From Ureibacillus thermophilus (lineage in GTDB: Bacteria; Bacillota; Bacilli; Bacillales_A; Planococcaceae), in NCBI RefSeq assembly GCF_004331915.1, contig NZ_CP036528.1, positions 2,276,273 through 2,340,272 of the forward strand: 64,000 nucleotides of DNA. Reading direction: 5' to 3'. The notes under the pieces were generated by a model. It saw only the letters and a program-made list of their open reading frames with translations, was not told the origin of the DNA and searched no databases. Of this stretch, positions 31,472 through 39,134 are shown piece by piece (positions within the stretch are counted from its first letter, which is position 1; each line of letters begins with the position of its first letter). The translations under genes and the position numbers were made by a program.

Positions 31472-32764
31472 TTATTCAGTAATTTTTGCATGTTCAACTA
31501 AAAACTCAACTGTTTTTTGTGTGCGGATATCGTTTTCTAAAATTTCTGTTGTACCGCCTAAAGCAGTAATAATTTTTTCTTTATCCATTTTGAATTGGTC
31601 AGCCATTTTTTCAAGCTCTTTGTCGATATCTTCTTGTGTCACTTCGATGTTTTCTGCTTTAGCGATTGCTTCTAGTGTTAATGAAATGCGCACGCGAGTT
31701 TCAGCATCTTCTCTGAATTGTTCATGCAAGTCTTCCTCTGTTTGACCAGAGAATTGATAATAAAGGTCTAAAGACATTCCTTGCATTTGTAGGCGTTGAG
31801 CAAATTCATCAATCATACGGTGAATTTCGTTGTGGATCATTGCTTCTGGAATTTCCATTTCAGCATTCTCAGCTGCTTTTTCCACTAATTCATCGCGAAG
31901 TGTGCTTTCTGCTTCATTTTTCTTTTGTTCAGCTAATCTTTCTTTTATTTTGTTGCGCAATTCTTCAACTGATTCAACTTCTGGATCTGCTTCTTTTGCA
32001 AATTCATCGTTTAATTCTGGCAATACTTTTGTTTTTACTTCTTTTACAGTTACTTTGAAAGTTGCATCTTTGCCAGCAAGTTCTTCCGCATGATATTCTT
32101 CAGGGAATGTTACTTGGATGTCTTTAGATTCGCCAGCTTTTAAGCCAACTAATTGTTCTTCAAAGCCAGGGATGAATTGGCCAGAACCGATTTCTAAAGG
32201 ATAGTCTTCCCCTTTTCCGCCTTCAAATGCTTCATCGCCAATGAAACCTTCGAAGTCGATTACAGCAATATCGCCTTCAACGATTGGTTCATCTTCTTTA
32301 ATTTCATATTCTGCTTTGCGGTTTATTAAGTTTTGGATTTGTTCTTCCACTTCTTCATCTGTAACTTCAGTGCTTAATTTTTTCACTTCTAAACCTTTAT
32401 ATTCACCTAGTTTTGGTTCAGGTTTAACCGTTACAGTTGCAGTAAATGTAAAATCTTTATCTTTTTCGAAACCATCAAGTTCGCCGATTTCTGGATAATC
32501 AACTGGGAAAATACCAGTTTCATCAACAGCTTTTGAATATTCTTCTGGAACTAAAATTTCTAAAGCGTCTTGGTATAGAGCTTCTACGCCAAATCGCTTT
32601 TCAAAGATTTTGCGTGGCACTTTTCCTTTACGGAATCCAGGTACATTAATTTGTTTTACGATTTTTTGGAATGCTTGATCAAGCGCTTGGTTCACTTTTT
32701 CAGCAGGAACTTCAATTGTTAATACTCCAGTGTTTGCATCTTTTTTTTCCCATTTTGCAGACAT
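31472..32764 (-). CDS. tig: trigger factor (ribosome-associated chaperone)
   Basis: 430 residues in the usual three-domain order: ribosome-binding domain with the signature [23 protein letters not shown]-type prolyl isomerase ([20 protein letters not shown]), and the helical C-terminal chaperone arms. Very acidic overall. GGAGGT precedes ATG. Sits between ysoA and clpX as in B. subtilis. Confidence 0.97.
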   Translation of the reverse strand: MSAKWEKKDANTGVLTIEVPAEKVNQALDQAFQKIVKQINVPGFRKGKVPRKIFEKRFGVEALYQDALEILVPEEYSKAVDETGIFPVDYPEIGELDGFEKDKDFTFTATVTVKPEPKLGEYKGLEVKKLSTEVTDEEVEEQIQNLINRKAEYEIKEDEPIVEGDIAVIDFEGFIGDEAFEGGKGEDYPLEIGSGQFIPGFEEQLVGLKAGESKDIQVTFPEEYHAEELAGKDATFKVTVKEVKTKVLPELNDEFAKEADPEVESVEELRNKIKERLAEQKKNEAESTLRDELVEKAAENAEMEIPEAMIHNEIHRMIDEFAQRLQMQGMSLDLYYQFSGQTEEDLHEQFREDAETRVRISLTLEAIAKAENIEVTQEDIDKELEKMADQFKMDKEKIITALGGTTEILENDIRTQKTVEFLVEHAKITE

Positions 32765-32877
32765 ATAGTAATACCTCCAAAAATAAATTACATAATTTTC
32801 ATCATAAACAAAAGTTTACACGATTTTGACAACCATTTTAGTATATCATAAGTAGCCTGAGTTTCAACATTTTCATA

Positions 32878-33879
32878 TTACTGCAGTTCGGACAACTTTT
32901 CTAATTCTTGTATGAAGCGATAAATTTCTTCATCGGCTCCACCGTTTTTGCCAAACATTTGATATACAAAATCAATATAATTTTGTGCCACTTTCTGCGG
33001 TTCAAAATCCAACCACTCAAAAGGATACGTTACAATTGAATGTTTTGCAATTAAATATTCTACCATTTCCAAAATGGAAGGATCTTGTTGCAATTTTTCA
33101 TTCACTATATTTGAAATCATTTTATATTGTGGCAACTCTGTTGGCAACCCAATTTTCGAAGGATTTACCACAATCATCCTGTTAAATTTTTTCATTTCCA
33201 ATTCTATGTCGATTTTTTGCTCATTCATCAAAATGAGAATGAGGCTTTTTACAAAAGGATGAGTGTGGCTATGTTCAGCTATTTTTTTCAGTTGCTTAAG
33301 AATGGGGCGGATATTTAAATAAGACATCTCGTTGATTTTTTTCACTTGCTGTGATGCATCGAATCCCAAAAAAACATCCAATTCATATTGCTCTAATTCG
33401 AATTGACTAACTACTGTATTCTCCTCTTGCTTTTCCATTCCCTCACTAATAGTAGCATTTAATTCTCTCAGCCTCTTAAATTGTTCCAACCTTTCTTGAG
33501 GAATCGCACCTTCTTCGAGCAAGGAAGAAATAATTTTTTCAACTTTTTTATATTCTTTTAATTGCAGACAAATACTTAAATAAAGTTCCATGATTTCAAA
33601 ATACATGGATGGACCAAGGCTAAGAAGTCTCTCGCACACTTCCTTTGCTTTTTCATAAGATTTTGATTCATATAATGAGTAGGCGTAAATGCTCAATAAT
33701 TGTTCATCATCATCTTCATATTGCAACGCTTCCTCAAAATATTGATTCGCCTTTTCAAATTGATTATTTCTCAAATATTTCAACGCCTCAGAATAGAGCC
33801 GTTCCACCGTTCCAGGAAATACAATAACATTTTGGAAAGTGGTGTAGGAAGAAGATTTCTTATGTTTCACTTTTTTCAC
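32878..33879 (-). CDS. ysoA: TPR-repeat protein, YsoA-like
   Basis: 333 residues with tetratricopeptide-like repeats in the N-terminal third (YSEALKYLRNNQFEKANQYF, then LLSIYAYSLYESKSYEKAKE and LYLSICLQLKEYKKVEKI). The remainder is helical with no recognised domain. Position directly upstream of tig and length match B. subtilis YsoA (339 residues), whose function is unknown. The start is GTG with a weak ribosome site. Confidence 0.75.
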   Translation of the reverse strand: MKKVKHKKSSSYTTFQNVIVFPGTVERLYSEALKYLRNNQFEKANQYFEEALQYEDDDEQLLSIYAYSLYESKSYEKAKEVCERLLSLGPSMYFEIMELYLSICLQLKEYKKVEKIISSLLEEGAIPQERLEQFKRLRELNATISEGMEKQEENTVVSQFELEQYELDVFLGFDASQQVKKINEMSYLNIRPILKQLKKIAEHSHTHPFVKSLILILMNEQKIDIELEMKKFNRMIVVNPSKIGLPTELPQYKMISNIVNEKLQQDPSILEMVEYLIAKHSIVTYPFEWLDFEPQKVAQNYIDFVYQMFGKNGGADEEIYRFIQELEKLSELQ

Positions 33880-34075
33880 TCCATGATGTATTAGAAAATG
33901 TTTGAATGTTCCCTATTTTTAAAAAATGCTTTTTATTCAATAATTAATAATTCCCTTCTATATATCATTTCAACCTAAAAACAACATAACTCCTATTATA
34001 TTAAAAGATTTCAATATTTTTTAACGGTTTTTCCTTCCATTAAACAAAAATTTCATAAACCTTCACAACATAATA

Positions 34076-34108
34076 AAAACGGGATGAAACGCTAAAAAGT
34101 TTCATCCC
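34076..34108 (-). terminator. terminator overlapping the stop codon of the DnaA_N-like gene
   Basis: Perfect 10-bp stem GGGATGAAAC / GTTTCATCCC at 34081-34108 followed on the minus strand by GTTTTTATT. The TGA stop of the upstream gene lies inside the 5' arm. Confidence 0.88.
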
Positions 34109-34515
34109 TTCATTATTTTATGAAAAGTTACCTCATGATGTGCCCTTGTCTCTAAAAAAACGACTTTCTTCTCCAACTCTTTAACCTTTTTTTGCAATCG
34201 ATTTATCATCATATTTTGCTGGAGAATAAACGTTTTTATTTCTTCATAAGTAGTTTTTGAGTGAATAAGAGGCAACTCATTTGATTCTTTATTCACAATT
34301 TGAATTTCGGCTTTTTTTCCGGTCATTTCTTCCACCGTCAAAGCAATGATTTTTTTATACCGATGATTTAAACATTCTTTTGTAAATTGGCTGTCTGTAA
34401 AAACATAAAGCACTTCTCCGCTCCATTCACCTTCCGTTTTTGCAAAGTACAGATCATAACTTGCCTTAGGAATTTTCCAACGAATCCGCTCCAATACTTT
34501 CGGCCAAAATTCCAT
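34102..34515 (-). CDS. stand-alone DnaA domain-I-like protein with coiled coil
   Basis: About 137 residues. Residues 1-65 (MEFWPKVLERIRWKIPKAS, then WSGEVLYVFTDSQFTKECLN) match the DnaA N-terminal interaction domain (DnaA_N), but there is no AAA+ or DNA-binding domain. A 30-residue coiled coil follows (QNMMINRLQKKVKELEKKV). DnaA domain I is the docking site for helicase loader proteins and for regulators such as SirA, so a free copy could modulate DnaA or be a structural reuse of the fold. ATG 34515 chosen because AAAGGGATGG sits upstream; longer starts exist. Confidence 0.72.
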   Translation of the reverse strand: MEFWPKVLERIRWKIPKASYDLYFAKTEGEWSGEVLYVFTDSQFTKECLNHRYKKIIALTVEEMTGKKAEIQIVNKESNELPLIHSKTTYEEIKTFILQQNMMINRLQKKVKELEKKVVFLETRAHHEVTFHKIMKG

Positions 34516-34634
34516 GATGTCCATCCCTTTCTTCGCCAAAAATCGCTCTAACCACATTGTGGCAGAATTTCTTGAAATTTAATCAGCCCGCCCGCCAACA
34601 TTTTGTAGAATATTTATTTCAAATTGCTATAAAA

Positions 34635-34673
34635 AATAAAAAGGAACGCCAAAGAAATTTAGCGCTCCTTTTT
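34635..34673 (-). terminator. terminator overlapping the 3' end of the MaoC gene
   Basis: AAAAAGGAGCGC / GCGTTCCTTTTT stem; the 5' arm is the last four codons and stop of the MaoC gene, and a T-run follows. Confidence 0.8.
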
Positions 34674-35096
34674 ATTCAATAAAAATTTGTATTCAGCAGC
34701 AACAACGGTTTCCCCAGTCTGTTTCTTAATTTCTTGATGGAAAGCGATTACACCTTTACCGTTGCCTTTATCTATTAAATCGGTTACTTTTAGTTCCAAA
34801 AAGATTGTATCCCCGATAAAGGTCGGTTTGATAAATCGCAATTTTTCGATTCCATAGAAAGCAGCGATAACGTTAGGGCTCATTTCGAGAAGGCCTGTAC
34901 CGATGGACAATACGAGCAAACCATGGGCAATCCGTTGTTTGAAGATTGTTTGTTTCGCATATTCCGAATCCATATGCAACGGAAAGAAGTCTCCGCTGAC
35001 ACCCGCAAAATTCACAATATCGCTTTCCGTAATGGTCCGCCCTGAAGACGTCCATGATTCTCCAATTTCATATTCTTCAAAAGGTTTAGTTAACAT
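34659..35096 (-). CDS. MaoC-family (R)-enoyl-CoA hydratase-like protein
   Basis: 145 residues, single hot-dog domain. The hydratase-2 signature is present as FAGVSGDFFPLHMDSEYA ... RIAHGLLVLSIGTGL, with the catalytic Asp and His. Such enzymes hydrate trans-2-enoyl-CoA in fatty-acid or PHA metabolism. No polyhydroxyalkanoate or beta-oxidation gene is adjacent, so the substrate is open. AGGAGAG lies upstream of the ATG. Confidence 0.85.
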   Translation of the reverse strand: MLTKPFEEYEIGESWTSSGRTITESDIVNFAGVSGDFFPLHMDSEYAKQTIFKQRIAHGLLVLSIGTGLLEMSPNVIAAFYGIEKLRFIKPTFIGDTIFLELKVTDLIDKGNGKGVIAFHQEIKKQTGETVVAAEYKFLLNKKER

Positions 35097-35172
35097 TCCT
35101 TCTCTCCTTTAAATTTCCCAGTGAAAAGCAGCTACTCCATTTTATGCATACACTCTTTTCAATATGAGCCCA

Positions 35173-35589
35173 TTAACGGACAATAAACACATCATATTTT
35201 GAATTTCGAACGATGCGCTCCGCTACAGAACCAACCACCAATTTTTCTAGTCTATTCAAACCTGTTGCACCGCAGACGATTAAATCAGTTTCAAGGTTCG
35301 TTAAAACGGACTTGGCCGCTCCTTCTTTTACTAGTATTTCTACATTTGCAACTCCAGCTTTTTCAGCTTCTTCTTTCATTTTTGCTAACTCATCTTCCGC
35401 TTTCTCTCTCAATTCAGCAGCATATTTTAAATCATAAGCGGCAATAGAACCAAACGTTTTTGTATCTACCACATGGACAATCGATAATGCGGCTTGATTC
35501 ATCTTTGCCAGCTCCACCGCTTTTTGAAAAGCCTTTTTTGATCCTTCAGAAAAATCAATCGCAACAGCAATTTTTTTATACATTCCCAT
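35173..35589 (-). CDS. universal stress protein, UspA family
   Basis: 138 residues, one Usp domain. It has the ATP-binding-type motif GATGLNRLEKLVVGSVAERI (G-2x-G-9x-G-S pattern) and starts YKKIAVAIDFSEGSKKA. ATG 35589 was taken because AAAGGAG lies 8 bases upstream; GTG 35598 overlaps that site. Likely a monocistronic gene. Confidence 0.9.
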   Translation of the reverse strand: MGMYKKIAVAIDFSEGSKKAFQKAVELAKMNQAALSIVHVVDTKTFGSIAAYDLKYAAELREKAEDELAKMKEEAEKAGVANVEILVKEGAAKSVLTNLETDLIVCGATGLNRLEKLVVGSVAERIVRNSKYDVFIVR

Positions 35590-35746
35590 TTTTTCCACTC
35601 CTTTATCTTTTTCTCTATTTTATCAAAAATTTTACAAAATTTATATAGAAAATTCATAAATTTTCTCGTTCGGTACTTTTTAAGCTAATCCATGTTCAAA
35701 TGAGCTTTGCCGATTTTTTCAGCTAATCCGATGTTATTGATTTTTT

Positions 35747-36160
35747 TTATCGCTCATACAATTCCGTAACTTCCTCTAAATTAATCGGATTTAAAGAAAT
35801 ACTTTGTTTTCCCTTTTTGCATAAGACAAGTGGTTGGCCGTTAAACAGTTTGGCATCAATAATTTCACTGGTATTTCGGATGACAAAAGAATCGGATATC
35901 GGAGGGTAAATTTCTACTTGATGTTCAGCTAAAAAGCCCAAAATTTTCCGAATGGACCAATCCTCTTTCATAAACATCACGGAAACCAGTTTATATTGCT
36001 CTCCCGCTTCAATCAGCTGTGCAAAACAATCATCCATCTGAACACATTCCGTACGATGAAAAGTAAATTTATTTTCATAATCATCTACAATCATATATTC
36101 AAAACTATCTGGATATTCACGAAGTTCATCGATGAATTTTTGATATTTATATTGCTGCAA
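35747..36160 (-). CDS. hypothetical protein
   Basis: 137 residues, soluble and acidic, starting at TTG with AAAGGTAG upstream. Visible features are DSFEYMIVDDYENKFTFHRT and FNGQPLVLCKKGKQSISLNP. No domain is recognised and no neighbour suggests a role. Confidence 0.6.
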   Translation of the reverse strand: MQQYKYQKFIDELREYPDSFEYMIVDDYENKFTFHRTECVQMDDCFAQLIEAGEQYKLVSVMFMKEDWSIRKILGFLAEHQVEIYPPISDSFVIRNTSEIIDAKLFNGQPLVLCKKGKQSISLNPINLEEVTELYER

Positions 36161-36376
36161 ATAAACTACCTTTCTTCCTTCACTCCTTTCACCTTCTTGA
36201 ACCGACCGGGAAGTAAGCGCTTACAAAATAAAAATCAATCGATTGAATTTTATTTAATCATGAGGTTATCAATAAAACCGATGATACTTAACCAATTTCA
36301 CACTCATTCCGCATTTGTACCATATATCAACAAAAATCCACCATACATTAAATATGAAAAAAGGGGGTGAAAGGAT

Positions 36377-36499
36377 ATGTCTTCTAACTACGGCTCTGTT
36401 GGAGGTTATTACGGCAATAAGTGCGACTTTGTTTTACTTGTAGTTCTCTTTATTCTTCTCATCATTGTGGGAACAAACTACAAAGGTTACGGCTATTAA
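36377..36499 (+). CDS. YjcZ-type tiny transmembrane sporulation protein
   Basis: 40 residues: Gly/Tyr-rich N-terminus (NYGSVGGYYGNKCD), the invariant hydrophobic core FVLLVVLFILLIIVG, and a C-terminal GYGY. This is the tiny Bacillales family typified by YjcZ (core ALIVVLFILLIIVG), usually expressed during sporulation. AAAGGGGGTGAAAGG precedes the ATG. A second member is at 42551. A sporulation promoter is expected but not identified. Confidence 0.82.
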   Translation: MSSNYGSVGGYYGNKCDFVLLVVLFILLIIVGTNYKGYGY

Positions 36500-36549
36500 T
36501 ACCCCTTGCTGCTTTCACTTTCCGCCATGAATTCCACTTACTGACTTTA

Positions 36550-36587
36550 TTACGACCTAAAGCAACGTCTTTAGGTCGTTTTTTTTT
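36550..36587 (+). terminator. terminator after the first YjcZ-type gene
   Basis: Stem ACGACCTAAAG / CTTTAGGTCGT with nine T's, 52 bases downstream of the stop. Confidence 0.9.
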
Positions 36588-36606
36588 GCAGATATGTATA
36601 ACTTCA

Positions 36607-36643
36607 GAAAAAACCCATTTTGAACAAAATCGGTTCAAAATGG
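36607..36643 (-). terminator. terminator of the 36651 gene
   Basis: Perfect 11-bp stem CCATTTTGAAC / GTTCAAAATGG, minus-strand T-run GGGTTTTTTC, immediately after the gene's stop. Confidence 0.85.
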
Positions 36644-36650
36644 ACTATTA

Positions 36651-36839
36651 CTAATTTAATATTCTGCTTGGCAAATTATGATACATATCAAAAATTTCTT
36701 CGGCTGTTTCCTTAATCATCCCCTCATCGCCTTGATCCATGGCATTATCTAATTTCGCATAAATCAATAATAAAATACTTTTTGCTTCCATTTCATCCAT
36801 ATATTGAATCTTCTGTTTTACATATTGAATCCGATTCAA
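36651..36839 (-). CDS. small hypothetical helical protein
   Basis: 62 residues from a TTG start at 36839, which has GAGGGGTGG at ideal distance; the longer frame from an upstream ATG has no ribosome site. It is predicted all-helical (LNRIQYVKQKIQYMDEMEAK, then QGDEGMIKETAEEIFDMYHN). It has its own terminator, which supports it as a real gene. Function unknown. Confidence 0.55.
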   Translation of the reverse strand: MNRIQYVKQKIQYMDEMEAKSILLLIYAKLDNAMDQGDEGMIKETAEEIFDMYHNLPSRILN

Positions 36840-36967
36840 TTTAGCCACCCCTCTTTTCACTACATTGCAATTATACTGCAAGAATAAAATAATTTGCCAA
36901 TCTTATACGATTTTCACAGAAAACTTGCTACTTACGAGAATATCATAAGTTTTCCAGATAGCATAAT

Positions 36968-37006
36968 AAAAAAGACTGCCCGAAAATGTTCATTTCGAGC
37001 AGTTTT
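36968..37006 (-). terminator. terminator of the quinone-oxidoreductase gene
   Basis: AAACTGCTCGAAATG / CATTTTCGGGCAGTC imperfect stem with a T-run, just after the stop at 37014. Confidence 0.75.
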
Positions 37007-37013
37007 AAGCGAT

Positions 37014-38012
37014 TTAAGAGATTACATCTACTAATATTCTACCTTTTGCTTGTCCCTTTAATAAAATCGGAAACGCATCTGGAAGCTCTTCAAGGGTTAC
37101 CTCCTTATAAATAAAATCTTCCAACCGGTCCGGCTTATAATCAGATGCTAGTCGATTCCAAACTTCTTTTCTCGTTTCATAATCGCAATAAGCAGAATCA
37201 ATGCCAAGCAAATCAACACCGCGAAGGATAAACGGGTAAACGGTTGTCGGAAGGCTTGTTCCACCAGTCAATCCGCTTACCGCCACTTGTCCTCCAAGCT
37301 TAATTTGGCTCAAAATGGATGCAAGGGATTCTCCTCCTACCGGGTCCACTGCAGCAATCCATCTTTGTTTTGCCAATGATTTCGGTCTGCCAGCACTGAC
37401 TACTTCTTCCCTTGAAATCACCGACTTTGCACCAAGACTTTTCAAAAATTCATGTTCTGATTCTTTTCCAGTGCTTGCTTCTACATCATAGCCAAGCTTT
37501 GATAAAATCGCGACAGCAAAGCTTCCTACGCCGCCCGTTGCACCCGTTACAAGCACTTTTCCTTGTTCAGGTTTTAACCCATTTTGTTCAAGACGATAAA
37601 TGGACAAAGCCGCAGTAAATCCTGCCGTTCCAATAATCATGGATTCTTTTAAAGAAAGCCCTTTTGGAAGCGGCACAATCCACTCAGCGGGGATGCGAGC
37701 ATATTCGCTGTATCCTCCAAAATGGGAAACGCCAATTTCATAGCTTGTTGCGATGACTTCATCGCCTTCCTGAAAACGCGGATCTTCCGAACGAACGACA
37801 ACTCCTGCCAAATCAATGCCCGGCACAAAAGGATAATTTCTTACAATGTTGCCATTTGGGATTGTGGCAAGACTATCTTTATAATTTACACCGGAATAAT
37901 GAACCCGAATTAACACTTCCCCTTTTGGCAAATCATCAAAGGACAATTGCCGAAGTTCAACGGCCACATCTTCCCCATGTTTATCAACGACTAACGCTTT
38001 AAATTGTGACAT
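37014..38012 (-). CDS. YhdH/AcuI-family NADPH-dependent medium-chain reductase
   Basis: 332 residues, zinc-independent medium-chain dehydrogenase/reductase. It has HYSGVNYKDSLA and the nucleotide loop VTGATGGVGSFAVAIL. The AcuI/YhdH branch reduces acryloyl-CoA or similar enoyl substrates; the pattern NYPFVPGIDLAGVVV fits it. ATG 38012 (MSQFKALVVD) is better placed relative to AAAGGGG than the ATG two codons upstream. Confidence 0.87.
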   Translation of the reverse strand: MSQFKALVVDKHGEDVAVELRQLSFDDLPKGEVLIRVHYSGVNYKDSLATIPNGNIVRNYPFVPGIDLAGVVVRSEDPRFQEGDEVIATSYEIGVSHFGGYSEYARIPAEWIVPLPKGLSLKESMIIGTAGFTAALSIYRLEQNGLKPEQGKVLVTGATGGVGSFAVAILSKLGYDVEASTGKESEHEFLKSLGAKSVISREEVVSAGRPKSLAKQRWIAAVDPVGGESLASILSQIKLGGQVAVSGLTGGTSLPTTVYPFILRGVDLLGIDSAYCDYETRKEVWNRLASDYKPDRLEDFIYKEVTLEELPDAFPILLKGQAKGRILVDVIS

Positions 38013-38198
38013 CTCCATTTCCCCTTTCTAAAATCCATTTTACATGAATCTATTCCAATATTCACTATATTATGATAGATTTCCTTTTTTATAAGTTTTA
38101 CTGATAGCATCTTAAAATTCTTTTCCTCTCAAGTTTGATAAGAAATTTTCCCTCAAAGTAGGTTATACTTAAGAAAAAATAAAGGAGGTTACTTTTAT

Positions 38199-38579
38199 AT
38201 GGTTTTAAGCAAGGTATATCTTGAACGTTGCGATAAAGAAACAGAGGAAACGATCGCCGTGGAATCACCAGATTTTTTAAATACACCGATTGCTTATTTT
38301 AAAACCCATTTAAACGAATTTCTTTATGTGGAATCGCCAACTTTTGAGGAAATCAAAGTGGATGCCCTTTCCATCGAAGTGGATGATGTGTTTCGTACAT
38401 ATATGGCTTTATTTGGCTTAAGAGTTCAAAAGAAACATAGCAATGCTATTAAAAATTATTTAGAGGAACATCTACATACAGATTCCATCAAAAACTACAG
38501 CGCCCTCTTTTCAGCAGATGAAGGCTTGTGGGAAATCAATCTCCCTTTGGACTTTATAGAAGGCTTTCAGAAGAAATGA
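38199..38579 (+). CDS. hypothetical protein
   Basis: 126 residues, acidic and soluble. AAAGGAGG lies upstream of the ATG. Recognisable stretches are KVDALSIEVDDVFRTYMALF and the terminal DEGLWEINLPLDFIEGF. No family is recalled. Its TGA overlaps the ATG of a 24-codon frame. Confidence 0.6.
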   Translation: MVLSKVYLERCDKETEETIAVESPDFLNTPIAYFKTHLNEFLYVESPTFEEIKVDALSIEVDDVFRTYMALFGLRVQKKHSNAIKNYLEEHLHTDSIKNYSALFSADEGLWEINLPLDFIEGFQKK

Positions 38580-38650
38580 CGATTGAACAAGCCATCGAAC
38601 TATCCTATAGTTTTATCCAACATTTACTTCAACAGCTAAACGAAAAATAA
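38576..38650 (+). CDS. 24-residue microprotein frame coupled by ATGA
   Basis: The ATG overlaps the stop of the previous gene in an ATGA arrangement and encodes 24 residues beginning MTIEQAIELSYSFIQHLL, an amphipathic helix. No independent ribosome site is evident. The overlap suggests translational coupling, but a frame this short could be chance. Confidence 0.3.
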   Translation: MTIEQAIELSYSFIQHLLQQLNEK

Positions 38651-38933
38651 AAAGGAGGCTGGGACATAAACAAAAAATTAAAGGGGTAGTTGAAAGGGTT
38701 TTGATAAATATTTGATATAACTAAAAATTGATTGAAGTGACGGGGCGACTCCTGCGGGAACAGCCCGTGTCTCGAGACACCGCAGGAGCGAAGCAATGAG
38801 CTCCGAGGAGGCTCGAGCCGGGCCCGCGGAAAGCGTCCCCGGAACGGAAATCAATTTTAATAACATATCAAAAAAACATCATTTTCTCCTTGGAGAAAAT
38901 GATGTTTTTTTAGATTTGTCCCAACCTCTTTTT
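38650..38933 (+). repeat. repeat family A, copy 2 (variant core)
   Basis: Complete copy with terminal repeats GAGGCTGGGACA (38655-38666) and TGTCCCAACCTC (38917-38928). The core differs from the other four copies: ACTCCTGCGGGAACAGCCCG and GACACCGCAGGAGCGAAG form a different hairpin. The terminal hairpin AACATCATTTTCTCC / GGAGAAAATGATGTT plus seven T's is perfect. Confidence 0.88.
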
Positions 38934-38954
38934 AATTGAGAAAAAGACGCATTC

Positions 38955-39119
38955 TCAATTCAAACGATTATTTTTTAATGATGAGTTGCAATTACTATGA
39001 CAATGATCTGCGATTTCACAACTTGCGCAAACGCCTTTTTTGCTTTTCTTAATGGATGAATATAACGCCCAAAAAGCATAGCCAAAAATGATGACTCCAA
39101 GAATTATACTAATGACCAT
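38955..39119 (-). CDS. FeoB-associated Cys-rich membrane protein
   Basis: 54 residues directly after feoB: one N-terminal membrane helix (VISIILGVIIFGYAFWALY) followed by a short tail with four cysteines (CASCEIADHCHSNC). This matches the small FeoB-associated Cys-rich family found after feoB in Firmicutes, thought to aid iron uptake. It lies 15 bases after the feoB stop with GGACGACGCAGG-type spacing upstream. Confidence 0.85.
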   Translation of the reverse strand: MVISIILGVIIFGYAFWALYSSIKKSKKGVCASCEIADHCHSNCNSSLKNNRLN

Positions 39120-39134
39120 CCTGCGTCGTCCTTT

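Noticed and set aside
38678-38866. Minus-strand frames inside repeat family A (also 60896-61129 and 62750-63025) starting VPGTLSAGPARASS-like
   Set aside because: The same frame recurs in several copies because the repeat is repeated; there is no ribosome site and the sequence is explained by the element's own body. Such frames often appear as hypothetical proteins in databases.
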